NCBI GenBank assembly: GCA_934476025.1
Contig: CAKSNI010000044.1
Span: 1 to 7,693, forward strand
From: an uncultured Eubacteriales bacterium
Lineage (GTDB): Bacteria; Bacillota; Clostridia; Oscillospirales; Acutalibacteraceae
DNA: 7,693 nt
Direction: 5' to 3'
Part shown: positions 1-4,926 of the stretch, piece after piece
Layout of the letters: every line of letters begins with the position of its first letter
Position numbering within the stretch: the stretch's first letter is position 1
Made by a program: the position numbers and the translations under genes
The notes under the pieces: generated by a model
What the model was told of the DNA's origin: nothing
What the model saw: only the letters and a program-made list of their open reading frames with translations
The model's database searches: none

Positions 1-1
1 T

Positions 2-343
2 ATCGGAACCGCCCTGAACCTCTGTCCGCTCATGCGGCTGGACTATGACGGAAAAATCGTAGCGTATGATAAGGTCCGGGGCAAGAAAAACGCCATCCGC
101 GCCACCGTGGATGCCATGGCCGCCCACGCCGAAAACGGAACGCAGTACAGCGGAAAATGCTTTATTTCCCATTCCGATGTGCCGGAATCGGCCGAAGCCA
201 CCCGTCAGGCCATTTTAGAGCGTTTCCCGAATCTTACCGATATCCCGATTTACGATATCGGAACCATTATTGCCTCTCACAGCGGCCCCGGAACCGTCGC
301 GATTTATTTCCTGGGGGACGAGCGCCCGAAAACCACTCGGTAA
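2..343 (+). CDS. DegV-family fatty-acid-binding protein, C-terminal part (5' truncated)
   Basis: The frame is open from base 2 to a TAA at 341-343 and encodes the last 113 residues. The full family is about 280 aa, so the N-terminal domain lies outside the window. The DegV signatures seen are a segment beginning LNLCPLMRLDYDGKI, the K-x-R-G-K-K-A-I-like stretch (KVRGKKNAI), and a closing IGTIIASHSGPGTVAIYFLG motif, which in this family forms part of the fatty-acid pocket. DegV/FakB proteins bind a fatty acid and, with the kinase FakA, present it for phosphorylation and entry into phospholipid synthesis. That role is inferred from the family; no FakA is visible here. An internal ATG at 32 is not the true start because homology continues upstream of it. 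The gene converges on the asp23/spoIIIA block and ends about 75 bp before a strong terminator hairpin. Confidence 0.9.
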   Translation: MGTALNLCPLMRLDYDGKIVAYDKVRGKKNAIRATVDAMAAHAENGTQYSGKCFISHSDVPESAEATRQAILERFPNLTDIPIYDIGTIIASHSGPGTVAIYFLGDERPKTTR

Positions 344-377
344 AATGTTCGCCTTTTTCTATTCCTTCTCATAGACG

Positions 378-414
378 GACGGAAAACTTCTTCCGTCGGC
401 GGCCGGATGCCGCC
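378..414. other. Two adjacent small hairpins downstream of degV
   Basis: The first is GACGGAA / TTCCGTC (378-384 and 391-397, 7 bp, 6-nt loop). It is followed immediately by GGCGGC / GCCGCC (398-403 and 409-414, 6 bp, 5-nt loop). Both are perfect. Neither is followed by a T-tract on the plus strand, so they are not terminators by themselves. They could protect the 3' end of the degV transcript or be chance in GC-rich DNA. No gene is visible in 344-415. Confidence 0.4.
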
Positions 415-415
415 C

Positions 416-452
416 GAAAAGAACCCCGTGCCGACGGCACGGGGTTCTTTTC
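416..452. terminator. Bidirectional intrinsic terminator (17-bp perfect stem, GAC loop)
   Basis: This is a perfect inverted repeat: GAAAAGAACCCCGTGCC at 416-432, loop GAC at 433-435, and its exact complement at 436-452. The GC-rich stem with flanking A and T runs gives a short U-tract on both strands. It sits between the convergent degV (plus) and asp23 (minus) genes, the expected place for a shared terminator. A near copy lies at 675-710. Confidence 0.85.
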
Positions 453-503
453 CTCTGAAAGGGCCGGCAGCACAGCAGCCGCAGGGAGAGATTGCCGGAG
501 GAT

Positions 504-528
504 GCAGGCTGCCAAAAACGCAGCCTGC
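504..528. other. Perfect 9-bp hairpin in the gene-free stretch
   Basis: GCAGGCTGC (504-512) and GCAGCCTGC (520-528) are exact complements around the 7-nt loop CAAAAAC. There is no T-tract next to it on either strand. No reading frame here shows a recognisable protein. It may be a structural element of a long asp23 3' untranslated region or part of an unannotated small RNA. Confidence 0.45.
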
Positions 529-542
529 CGCTTTGGTCTGAC

Positions 543-577
543 GATGCCTGTTTTACAACAAAACAGCGGTTTGCATC
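543..577. other. Two-tier hairpin with a downstream pyrimidine run
   Basis: The inner stem is CTGTTTT / AAAACAG (548-554 and 560-566, loop ACAAC). The outer stem is GATGC / GCATC (543-547 and 573-577), with CGGTTT bulged on the 3' side. A T-rich run starts about six bases further on, near 583. On the plus strand this vaguely resembles a terminator, but the bulge and the gap before the T-run make that weak. Confidence 0.35.
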
Positions 578-592
578 AGGGCCTTTTTCTTT

Positions 593-647
593 TCTCTCCC
601 TCCGTTAAACCCTTTGTTTCCGCCCCCTCCCTCGTCAGAGGGAGGCT
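593..647 (-). repeat. Candidate dispersed intergenic repeat with CCTCCCTC / GAGGGAGG hairpin
   Basis: The core is CCTCCCTC (626-633), loop GTCA, GAGGGAGG (638-645), a perfect 8-bp stem. Read on the minus strand, the element runs from GCCTCCCTCTGACGAGG through a roughly 20-nt variable middle to ACGGAGGGAGAGA. From memory, very similar units (a CCTCCCTC stem, a variable centre, then ACGGAGGGAGAGA) are scattered in many copies between genes of gut Oscillospiraceae-type genomes. Only one copy is in this window, so its repetitive nature is recalled and not shown here. Confidence 0.45.
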
Positions 648-674
648 CTGGTTTGTGCAAGCCGAAAATGCAGC

Positions 675-710
675 AGAACCCCCCGTGCCGACGGCACAGG
701 GGGTTCTTTT
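675..710. terminator. Second GAC-loop terminator hairpin, abutting the asp23 stop codon
   Basis: The left arm AGAACCCCCCGTGCC (675-689), loop GAC (690-692) and right arm GGCACAGGGGGTTCT (693-707) pair with a single C/A mismatch. TTTT follows on the plus strand (707-710). On the minus strand it begins directly after the asp23 TAA (709-711), but only the weak TGCTGCATTTT follows. It should therefore act best on plus-strand read-through from degV and less well on asp23 transcripts. Arms and loop nearly duplicate the hairpin at 416-452. Confidence 0.75.
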
Positions 711-1050
711 AGTTGGCTTTCGGAGAAAGCGCCAGATCGGCAATGTTGACATTGACATGGGTGATGGCTCGCCCGGTCATGTTCTGCAATTTCTCCTTCA
801 CGCTTTCCTGCACCGCCTGCGCGACGGTTTTGACATTGACATCCGGTTTGACCGAAATGTACAAATCCACACTGATGGCCCCGTTGTGTTCGGAGACTTT
901 TGCGGATTTAATCAACTTCCCGGTATGCAGAACATCCTTGAAATCCACCGCTCTGTCGGCCATGGCGGCAACGCCTTCCACTTCCATTGCGGCCAGGGAA
1001 GCCATTTTTTCCAGTACTTCCGAAGTAATCGCCAAATTGTTATTTTCCAT
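709..1050 (-). CDS. Asp23/Gls24 family protein (YqhY-like)
   Basis: The product is 113 aa, a single Asp23 domain typical of Gls24/YqhY-like proteins. Recognisable parts are the N-terminal ITSEVLEKMASLAAMEVEGV helix region, the central strand SVDLYISVKPDVNVKTVAQ, and the closing V-x-H-V-N-V-N-I-x-D-L strand. There is no signal peptide or membrane segment. The ATG at 1048-1050 is preceded by AGGAGG, leaving a 9-nt spacer. Family members are abundant proteins tied to envelope stress or, for YqhY in Bacillus, to control of acetyl-CoA carboxylase; the role here is unknown. A paralogue or orthologue often lies next to spoIIIA in Firmicutes, with accBC or nusB. Here it follows spoIIIAH but has its own promoter, and degV comes next instead. 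Confidence 0.9.
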   Translation of the reverse strand: MENNNLAITSEVLEKMASLAAMEVEGVAAMADRAVDFKDVLHTGKLIKSAKVSEHNGAISVDLYISVKPDVNVKTVAQAVQESVKEKLQNMTGRAITHVNVNIADLALSPKAN

Positions 1051-1082
1051 GGTTTGAAACCTCCTGTAATAAATCGGAACCT

Positions 1083-1130
1083 GTTCGCCCGAAAAGGCCG
1101 GAATTTTGCCGGCCCGGCCGGCGGACGAAC
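1083..1130 (-). other. Structured 5' leader of the asp23 gene (two-tier hairpin)
   Basis: In the predicted asp23 transcript, GTTCGTCCG (complement of 1122-1130) pairs with CGGGCGAAC (complement of 1083-1091): nine pairs, one of them G-U. Inside it, GGCCGG and CCGGCC (1109-1114 and 1096-1101 on the plus strand) form a perfect 6-bp hairpin. The element lies between the predicted start site (about 1135) and the ribosome binding site (about 1060-1066). It matches no riboswitch family I recognise. It could be an RNA-stabilising or protein-binding leader. Confidence 0.5.
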
Positions 1131-1141
1131 CCGTTTTTCAT

Positions 1142-1170
1142 AGTATAACACATTCTTCCGGATTTCTCAA
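1142..1170 (-). promoter_or_regulatory. Sigma-A-type promoter of the asp23 gene
   Basis: On the minus strand, TTGAGA (plus 1165-1170) and TATACT (plus 1142-1147) are separated by exactly 17 bp. That is one mismatch from each consensus hexamer at the optimal spacing. The -35 box overlaps the spoIIIAH stop codon (1167-1169). The predicted start is near 1135, giving a leader of about 85 nt. It would let asp23 be transcribed in growing cells independently of the sporulation operon. Confidence 0.75.
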
Positions 1171-1715
1171 CCGTTTACCGTAACAATTTTGATTTTCGAA
1201 AGTTCGGTTCCGCACTGCCCGGTAACGGCATCCTGAATCTGCACCGTTTGGGCGGCGCTGAGGGCGCCGCTTTCCACCAGCACCGTGACACCGTCATCCC
1301 CGATGATCGTCAGGCATTTTTCAAACCCTTTGGCGGTCAGCACCGCTTCCACCGCGGCTTCGTCGGTACTCCGTTTGGCGGCCTCGGCCGCCCGGTTCAC
1401 TGCTTCTTTCTTTTGTTCCTCGGTAAAGTTGACATCCGCCGTCGCTTCCCTCAGCAGTTCCTGGGCTTTGGTATAGGCTTCTTCCCGTTCCTTTCGGGCC
1501 GATTCAAAAACATCCTCCTGACCCGGGGTGGCTGCTGTCGCCACCGCTTCCTCTTCAGAGGAAGCCGATACATAGCTGGCTTCTCCCATATATTTTACCT
1601 TTTCCCGGGTCAGCTTTCCGGAATACTTCATATTCAACGCCACCGCCGCTCCCAATACCAGCACCATGGCAATGACCGCCAACTGGCTTTTGGTAATGAT
1701 TTTTCCTTTTTTCAT
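1167..1715 (-). CDS. spoIIIAH: Stage III sporulation protein AH
   Basis: The product is 182 aa from the ATG at 1713-1715, which has AAAGGGG 5 nt upstream. A TTG eight codons further up is in frame but less likely. The protein is bitopic: a short basic cytoplasmic tail, a membrane segment at about residues 11-28, then an extracytoplasmic part. This has an acidic linker (about 48-70), a long charged helix (about 70-125) and a ring-building fold at the C-terminus (GFEKCLTIIGDDGVTVLV onward). In Bacillus, SpoIIIAH from the mother cell binds SpoIIQ from the forespore in the intermembrane space, forming the channel that supports forespore development. It is the last gene of the operon and is set 93 nt after spoIIIAG. 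Its only two cysteines, 134 and 168, both lie in the extracytoplasmic domain. Confidence 0.93.
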   Translation of the reverse strand: MKKGKIITKSQLAVIAMVLVLGAAVALNMKYSGKLTREKVKYMGEASYVSASSEEEAVATAATPGQEDVFESARKEREEAYTKAQELLREATADVNFTEEQKKEAVNRAAEAAKRSTDEAAVEAVLTAKGFEKCLTIIGDDGVTVLVESGALSAAQTVQIQDAVTGQCGTELSKIKIVTVNG

Positions 1716-1826
1716 AAAAGCCCCTTTCTTCCGCCGCAAAAATTTTTTCGGGTGCTTTTCCTTTTGAGGCGGAAACCCAAAAGGCCCGTTTGGTTTTGAA
1801 CGCCCGGATTACCGGGCGGTTTCGGT
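1716..1826 (-). other. spoIIIAG-spoIIIAH spacer with hairpin around the spoIIIAG stop codon
   Basis: The 93-nt gap (1716-1808) is the only sizeable one in an otherwise tightly packed operon. At its upstream edge, CGCCCGG / CCGGGCG (1801-1807 and 1812-1818) form a perfect 7-bp hairpin. The TAA stop of spoIIIAG falls in and next to its 4-nt loop. No T-tract follows on the minus strand, so it is not an obvious terminator. It could be a processing or 3'-end stabilising structure that sets AG and AH levels. I found no convincing promoter in the gap. Confidence 0.5.
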
Positions 1827-2375
1827 ATTCTGCCGGCTGCCGCCGACATACACCCGCTGCGAAGTAATATGCAAGGCTGCCGTAACGGCTTCCCGGATTT
1901 TTTTCGCAACGGCTTCATCTTCCCCCCGGGAGCAGACCACGGCAACCCCGCGGATTTGCGGCAGGTATTCGGTGACCTTCAGTGCCTGCTCGCCTCCGTC
2001 GGAGGTTTTTACCGTGATGAATTTCGTTTTGCTTTCATCGCTTTCATCGCTGTTGCCCTCCTTGTTTTTCGCGCTGCGGTTTTGCTCGGTTTCCTTGGCG
2101 TAGGCATACTGCATTCCGCTTTCCAGCGTAACCACCACCGTAGGATGGGCATCCCCCGTCAGCCCGGTCACCATGGCGGCAATTTGGTTTTGAAGTTCGC
2201 CGGTATACTCCTGCGCGGAAAAGTCAGACAATACCGCCGCTTTTTCGGTTGACTTTTTCTTAGGCCAAACGGCCGAAATCCCAATCAGAAAAATGCCGAT
2301 CAGAATCAGGGCGGAAAAGGTTTTGGTTTTCAGAATCCTGCGAAGCATTTCCTTGGTTTTTTCACTGATTTTCAC
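1809..2375 (-). CDS. spoIIIAG: Stage III sporulation protein AG
   Basis: The product is 188 aa (Bacillus SpoIIIAG is about 229). It starts at a GTG (2373-2375) whose GTGA overlaps the spoIIIAF stop by 4 nt; GGAGG sits 10 nt upstream. It has a basic cytoplasmic tail, a membrane segment at about residues 19-38, then an extracytoplasmic ring-building domain: a helix near 54-70, strand PTVVVTLESG, a long insertion (about 85-135), then GVAVVCSRGEDEAVAKKI and the closing helix and strand. In Bacillus SpoIIIAG forms large rings and its insertion makes the beta-triangle collar. Here the insertion includes a polar stretch with SDE repeated twice (residues 109-114), matching a 9-bp tandem DNA repeat near 2031-2049. 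It acts with SpoIIIAH and SpoIIIAF in the intermembrane channel. Confidence 0.93.
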   Translation of the reverse strand: MKISEKTKEMLRRILKTKTFSALILIGIFLIGISAVWPKKKSTEKAAVLSDFSAQEYTGELQNQIAAMVTGLTGDAHPTVVVTLESGMQYAYAKETEQNRSAKNKEGNSDESDESKTKFITVKTSDGGEQALKVTEYLPQIRGVAVVCSRGEDEAVAKKIREAVTAALHITSQRVYVGGSRQNTETAR

Positions 2376-2785
2376 GCTGGCGCAACCTCCACTGTTTCGG
2401 CCGGAATTTCCCGCAGTGCCTGCCGGATGGCCGCCGGATCGGCATCGGAAATCACCTGCACCTCGCTAATGGATATGCTCCCGTCCGGCAAAATATCCGC
2501 CCGGGCCGAAACTTTCCGAAAAGCGAGATTTTCCCCTGTCAGCAATTTTTCACAGAGTTGTTCGGCCGCCCAGGCCGCCGCCCGGCTTTGTGATTCTTCA
2601 TTTTGAGGCGCCTGCCGTGAAAGAGAAGGCCAAAAACGGCCATGCAGGGCGGTCAGCAGAGTCAGCATCGCACCCAGCGCGCACACAAACCGCACCGCCT
2701 TTTTCATACTGCCCCGCAGCGAAAGCGAATCTGCCGCAAAAAAGAGCAGCGACACACCGCACAGCGCCAAAACCGTTTGTTTCAC
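2372..2785 (-). CDS. spoIIIAF: Stage III sporulation protein AF
   Basis: I place the start at the GTG 2783-2785, overlapping the spoIIIAE TGA as GTGA and giving 137 aa. The frame is open further up (an ATG-like start at 2884 would give 170 aa), but that would overlap spoIIIAE by 103 nt. With the GTG the protein starts just before the first of the two membrane segments expected at the N-terminus (about 4-20 and 29-47). These are joined by a short loop with the RGSMKKAV-type basic turn typical of SpoIIIAF. The C-terminal part (about 66-134) is a ring-building-like domain: helix, strand KVSARADIL, strand SISISEVQVI, helix, strand. Bacillus SpoIIIAF is longer, about 206 aa. It is part of the SpoIIIA channel in the mother-cell membrane facing the forespore. 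Confidence 0.85.
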   Translation of the reverse strand: MKQTVLALCGVSLLFFAADSLSLRGSMKKAVRFVCALGAMLTLLTALHGRFWPSLSRQAPQNEESQSRAAAWAAEQLCEKLLTGENLAFRKVSARADILPDGSISISEVQVISDADPAAIRQALREIPAETVEVAPA

Positions 2786-3873
2786 AAGCTCATCAGCACC
2801 CCCAACGATAAAATAAACAGCGCAAAAGAAAACAGCAGCAGCGAGAGAAGCAGCGAGAGCATCGTTCCCAGCACCCCGAAGCATTCGTCCAAGCGATGGT
2901 TGCCGAACAGCCCCGAAAAGAAGGACAGCACAAAGAGCATCCCCTTAAAAAGCAGCAGTTCCAGCACCACCGGCAGAAAAACCACCCCCACTGCCGCAAT
3001 TCCGTACATAGCGGCCGTATGACGAAGCAGCGAAAGGCTCCCCAGCACTGCTGTCAGCGATTCGCTCAGCACCGTTCCGGTTACCGGAACGGTGCTTCCG
3101 AGGAGATACTTCAGGGTTTTCACCCCAACCTCTTCACCGGCCCGAACCAGATTGGTTTTTAACAGGAGTACCCCCGAAAAAACGGTGAACAGAAGGGTCA
3201 ACCCCCAAACGGTGATTTTTTTAACGGCCTCGGCCAGTCGCTGTGCCTGGGTTTCCCGAGAAAGAGCGGCACACAGGCCCAGACTGAAATAGGCGTTCAT
3301 CAGCGGCACCGTAAAAAAGGAAAGTGCTCCGCAAAGGGTTGATATGGCGGCAATGATGCCGCCGTAGGCAAAGGCCGAGGTGGCGGTCTTTCCGGCGGCC
3401 GACAGCATTCCGGCCAGAACCGGCAGCAGGGTGCCGACCAGGGCATTTCCCTTTTGCAGCGCGTTCATCCCGTCCTCAATCAGTCCGAAAAGACCGACCG
3501 ACAAGGTCAGCATCTGCACGCAGGCGGAGAGAAATTCCACCGATTTTTGCATTTCAGAATCCTGAGCATAGGCCGAAAAAACAGCCGTCAGCAGCAAAAT
3601 CGCCATCAGCCGGGAACAAAGGGAAAGCGGCTGTTTTCCGCCGGTTTTCAAAAAGTTCCACAGACGGCCCATCACGCCGGAGGGAGTAACGGGTTCGTCG
3701 AAATTTCCGATCAAATCGGAATACGATTCCCTTTCATCGGAATCCAGCGATTCCCCGATCTGCCCGGAAATATCGGCCAGGTATTCGCCGTCCCCGGTCT
3801 GCGCCCGCACCGGGACGGCCAAAAGGAATAACATCAGCAGCACCGCGGCCGCTGTTTTTATTTTCTTCTTCAT
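2782..3873 (-). CDS. spoIIIAE: Stage III sporulation protein AE
   Basis: The product is 363 aa, somewhat shorter than the roughly 400 aa of Bacillus SpoIIIAE. It begins with a clear signal peptide (MKKKIK, hydrophobic core, cleavage likely after A24 in VPVRA-Q). A polar acidic region follows (about 25-65), then several hydrophobic segments spread over about 82-360. SpoIIIAE is the large polytopic membrane component of the SpoIIIA complex; its N-terminal region is exported. Its exact function in transport is not established. The ATG (3871-3873) directly abuts the spoIIIAD TAG. The upstream GGCGG is a weak ribosome binding site, so translation is probably coupled. Residues 260-269 (STVPVTGTVL) are encoded by a perfect inverted repeat at 3068-3096. 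Confidence 0.93.
   Translation of the reverse strand: MKKKIKTAAAVLLMLFLLAVPVRAQTGDGEYLADISGQIGESLDSDERESYSDLIGNFDEPVTPSGVMGRLWNFLKTGGKQPLSLCSRLMAILLLTAVFSAYAQDSEMQKSVEFLSACVQMLTLSVGLFGLIEDGMNALQKGNALVGTLLPVLAGMLSAAGKTATSAFAYGGIIAAISTLCGALSFFTVPLMNAYFSLGLCAALSRETQAQRLAEAVKKITVWGLTLLFTVFSGVLLLKTNLVRAGEEVGVKTLKYLLGSTVPVTGTVLSESLTAVLGSLSLLRHTAAMYGIAAVGVVFLPVVLELLLFKGMLFVLSFFSGLFGNHRLDECFGVLGTMLSLLLSLLLFSFALFILSLGVLMSL
3068..3096. repeat. Perfect 13-bp inverted repeat inside spoIIIAE
   Basis: AGCACCGTTCCGG (3068-3080), loop TTA (3081-3083) and CCGGAACGGTGCT (3084-3096) are exact complements. The repeat is in frame with spoIIIAE and encodes S-T-V-P-V-T-G-T-V, so codon choice creates the symmetry over a conserved protein segment. 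The spoIIIA mRNA would form a very stable hairpin here. There is no T-tract, so a terminator is unlikely. A pause site, an RNase site or a protein-binding site are possibilities. Confidence 0.8.
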
Positions 3874-4263
3874 CTATCCGCCAAAAGAAAGAATCAGCCG
3901 AAGCAGTTCTTCCAGGGTGGGAAACGACAGCAAAAACAAAAAGGTTTTTCCGGCAAAAACAATCTGATCGGCCAGGGAGGATTGTCCGAAATCCCGTGCG
4001 GTATCCGCTCCGAATTCGCACAGCAGCCCGATGCCCATCGCTTTGAGCAGCAGCCGCAGCAAATCGGTGGAAATTCCGGCGTCATTCAGCAGTCCGCTCA
4101 GGCGCAATACCGCCGGTACCGCCGCATCGACCGCCGCGGCCAGCACCGATATCGCCCCGAATACCGCACACAGCAGGGCATATTCCGGCCGTACCGGCCG
4201 AAGCATCACCGTCAGCAGCAAACAGAGCAGCCCGAACAGAACAATTTTTATCACCGGATTCAC
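3874..4263 (-). CDS. spoIIIAD: Stage III sporulation protein AD
   Basis: The product is 129 aa (Bacillus about 133), almost wholly hydrophobic with about four membrane segments. Family marks are the start NPVIKIVLFGLLCLLLTVML, the RPVRPEYALLCAVFG segment, and the well-kept KAMGIGLLCEFGADTARDFGQ motif followed by AGKTFLFLLSFPTLEELL. It is thought to sit in the mother-cell membrane with SpoIIIAC as part of the channel base. It starts at a GTG (4261-4263) overlapping the spoIIIAC TGA by 4 nt, with no good ribosome binding site, so translational coupling is likely. A second in-frame GTG three codons on is possible. Confidence 0.92.
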   Translation of the reverse strand: MNPVIKIVLFGLLCLLLTVMLRPVRPEYALLCAVFGAISVLAAAVDAAVPAVLRLSGLLNDAGISTDLLRLLLKAMGIGLLCEFGADTARDFGQSSLADQIVFAGKTFLFLLSFPTLEELLRLILSFGG

Positions 4264-4454
4264 AGTCCGAACACCGATTTGATCGTATCAAACAGTTCCG
4301 CAATGCTGCTGACGATCATCAACAGCACCACGACCAGCCCCGCCAGGGTGGTCATCATGGCCTGTTCTTCCCGACCGGAACGAACCAGCAATTGATTCAG
4401 CACCGTCACCAAAATCCCGATGGCCGCGATTTTGAAAATGTAATCAACATCCAC
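4260..4454 (-). CDS. spoIIIAC: Stage III sporulation protein AC
   Basis: The product is 64 aa (Bacillus 68), with two membrane helices at about residues 5-22 and 35-54. The family motif VTVLNQLLVRSGREEQAMMTTLAGLVVVLLMIV spans residues 16-48 (shown here as adjoining parts: VTVLNQLLVRSGREE, then QAMMTTLAGLVVVLLMIV). I chose the GTG at 4452-4454. It has AAGGAG 9 nt upstream and gives the usual SpoIIIAC length, whereas the open frame up to 4598 runs back into spoIIIAB in another frame. It lies 16 nt after the spoIIIAB stop. It is a small membrane component of the SpoIIIA channel. Confidence 0.92.
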   Translation of the reverse strand: MDVDYIFKIAAIGILVTVLNQLLVRSGREEQAMMTTLAGLVVVLLMIVSSIAELFDTIKSVFGL

Positions 4455-4470
4455 GCCGGATTTCTCCTTC

Positions 4471-4926
4471 CTACAGCAAAAAGAGTGCCGCAATTCCCCC
4501 GAGAATCCACCCAAAGGAACGATAGAGTTTCTGTTTTTCCGCCAGGGCGGTCTGCGCGTCCTGTTTTTGCACCGAAAACAGCTGCTCATAACTTTCACAT
4601 AGGGTTAACTGGGAAGAAACATCCCCCATTCCGAGCTGATCCGCCAGGTCATAAAGCAATCGGGTGTCCTCGGCATTCAGGCACAGATTTTTGGAAACGC
4701 GAATGCCGAACCGCCCGTCCGGAACAATGCCGTTCGGCAGATATTCTTCCAGCAAATCGGGAATTTCCTGCTGTGAAAGCCGGATTGCCTGAGCAATGCG
4801 GGCCAAAAAACGAAGAATTTCGCCCAGCGAATCCCGTCGTTTCTTCAGGGCCGCCGATTTTTGAATCCCGGTCATGCCGCAGCCGAAAATCAACAAAAAG
4901 CCGCCGAGCAAACGGATCATTCCCAT
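4471..4926 (-). CDS. spoIIIAB: Stage III sporulation protein AB
   Basis: The product is 151 aa (Bacillus about 171). There is a hydrophobic N-terminal segment (about 3-22) and a hydrophobic C-terminal tail (YRSFGWILGGIAALFLL). Between them is a helical cytoplasmic part with the SpoIIIAB-type LGEILRFLARIAQAIRLSQQEIPDLL stretch (in parts: LGEILRFLARIAQAIR, then LSQQEIPDLL), which resembles the GspF-like platform fold. It is thought to dock the SpoIIIAA ATPase at the membrane. The ATG at 4924-4926 follows AAGGAGGGAG with good spacing and overlaps spoIIIAA by 10 nt. A second ATG two codons later (4918-4920) is possible but further from the ribosome binding site. Confidence 0.92.
   Translation of the reverse strand: MGMIRLLGGFLLIFGCGMTGIQKSAALKKRRDSLGEILRFLARIAQAIRLSQQEIPDLLEEYLPNGIVPDGRFGIRVSKNLCLNAEDTRLLYDLADQLGMGDVSSQLTLCESYEQLFSVQKQDAQTALAEKQKLYRSFGWILGGIAALFLL

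Noticed and set aside
543..590. Plus-strand terminator for a small RNA
   Set aside because: The outer stem has a 6-nt one-sided bulge and the T-run begins six bases after the stem. Kept only as a hairpin.
157..1143. 328-codon plus-strand frame over degV, the hairpin stretch and asp23
   Set aside because: It crosses two strong terminator hairpins, overlaps two well-supported genes in other frames, and its Phe/Arg/Gly-rich translation resembles no family.
2031..2049. Tandem 9-bp repeat (CTTTCATCG twice) in spoIIIAG
   Set aside because: It encodes a repeated SDE in a disordered insertion. Ordinary local slippage in a tolerant region, and only two units.
4455..4598. 48-codon N-terminal extension of spoIIIAC
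   Set aside because: It would overlap spoIIIAB out of frame. The GTG at 4454 has a good ribosome binding site and gives the family's normal length.
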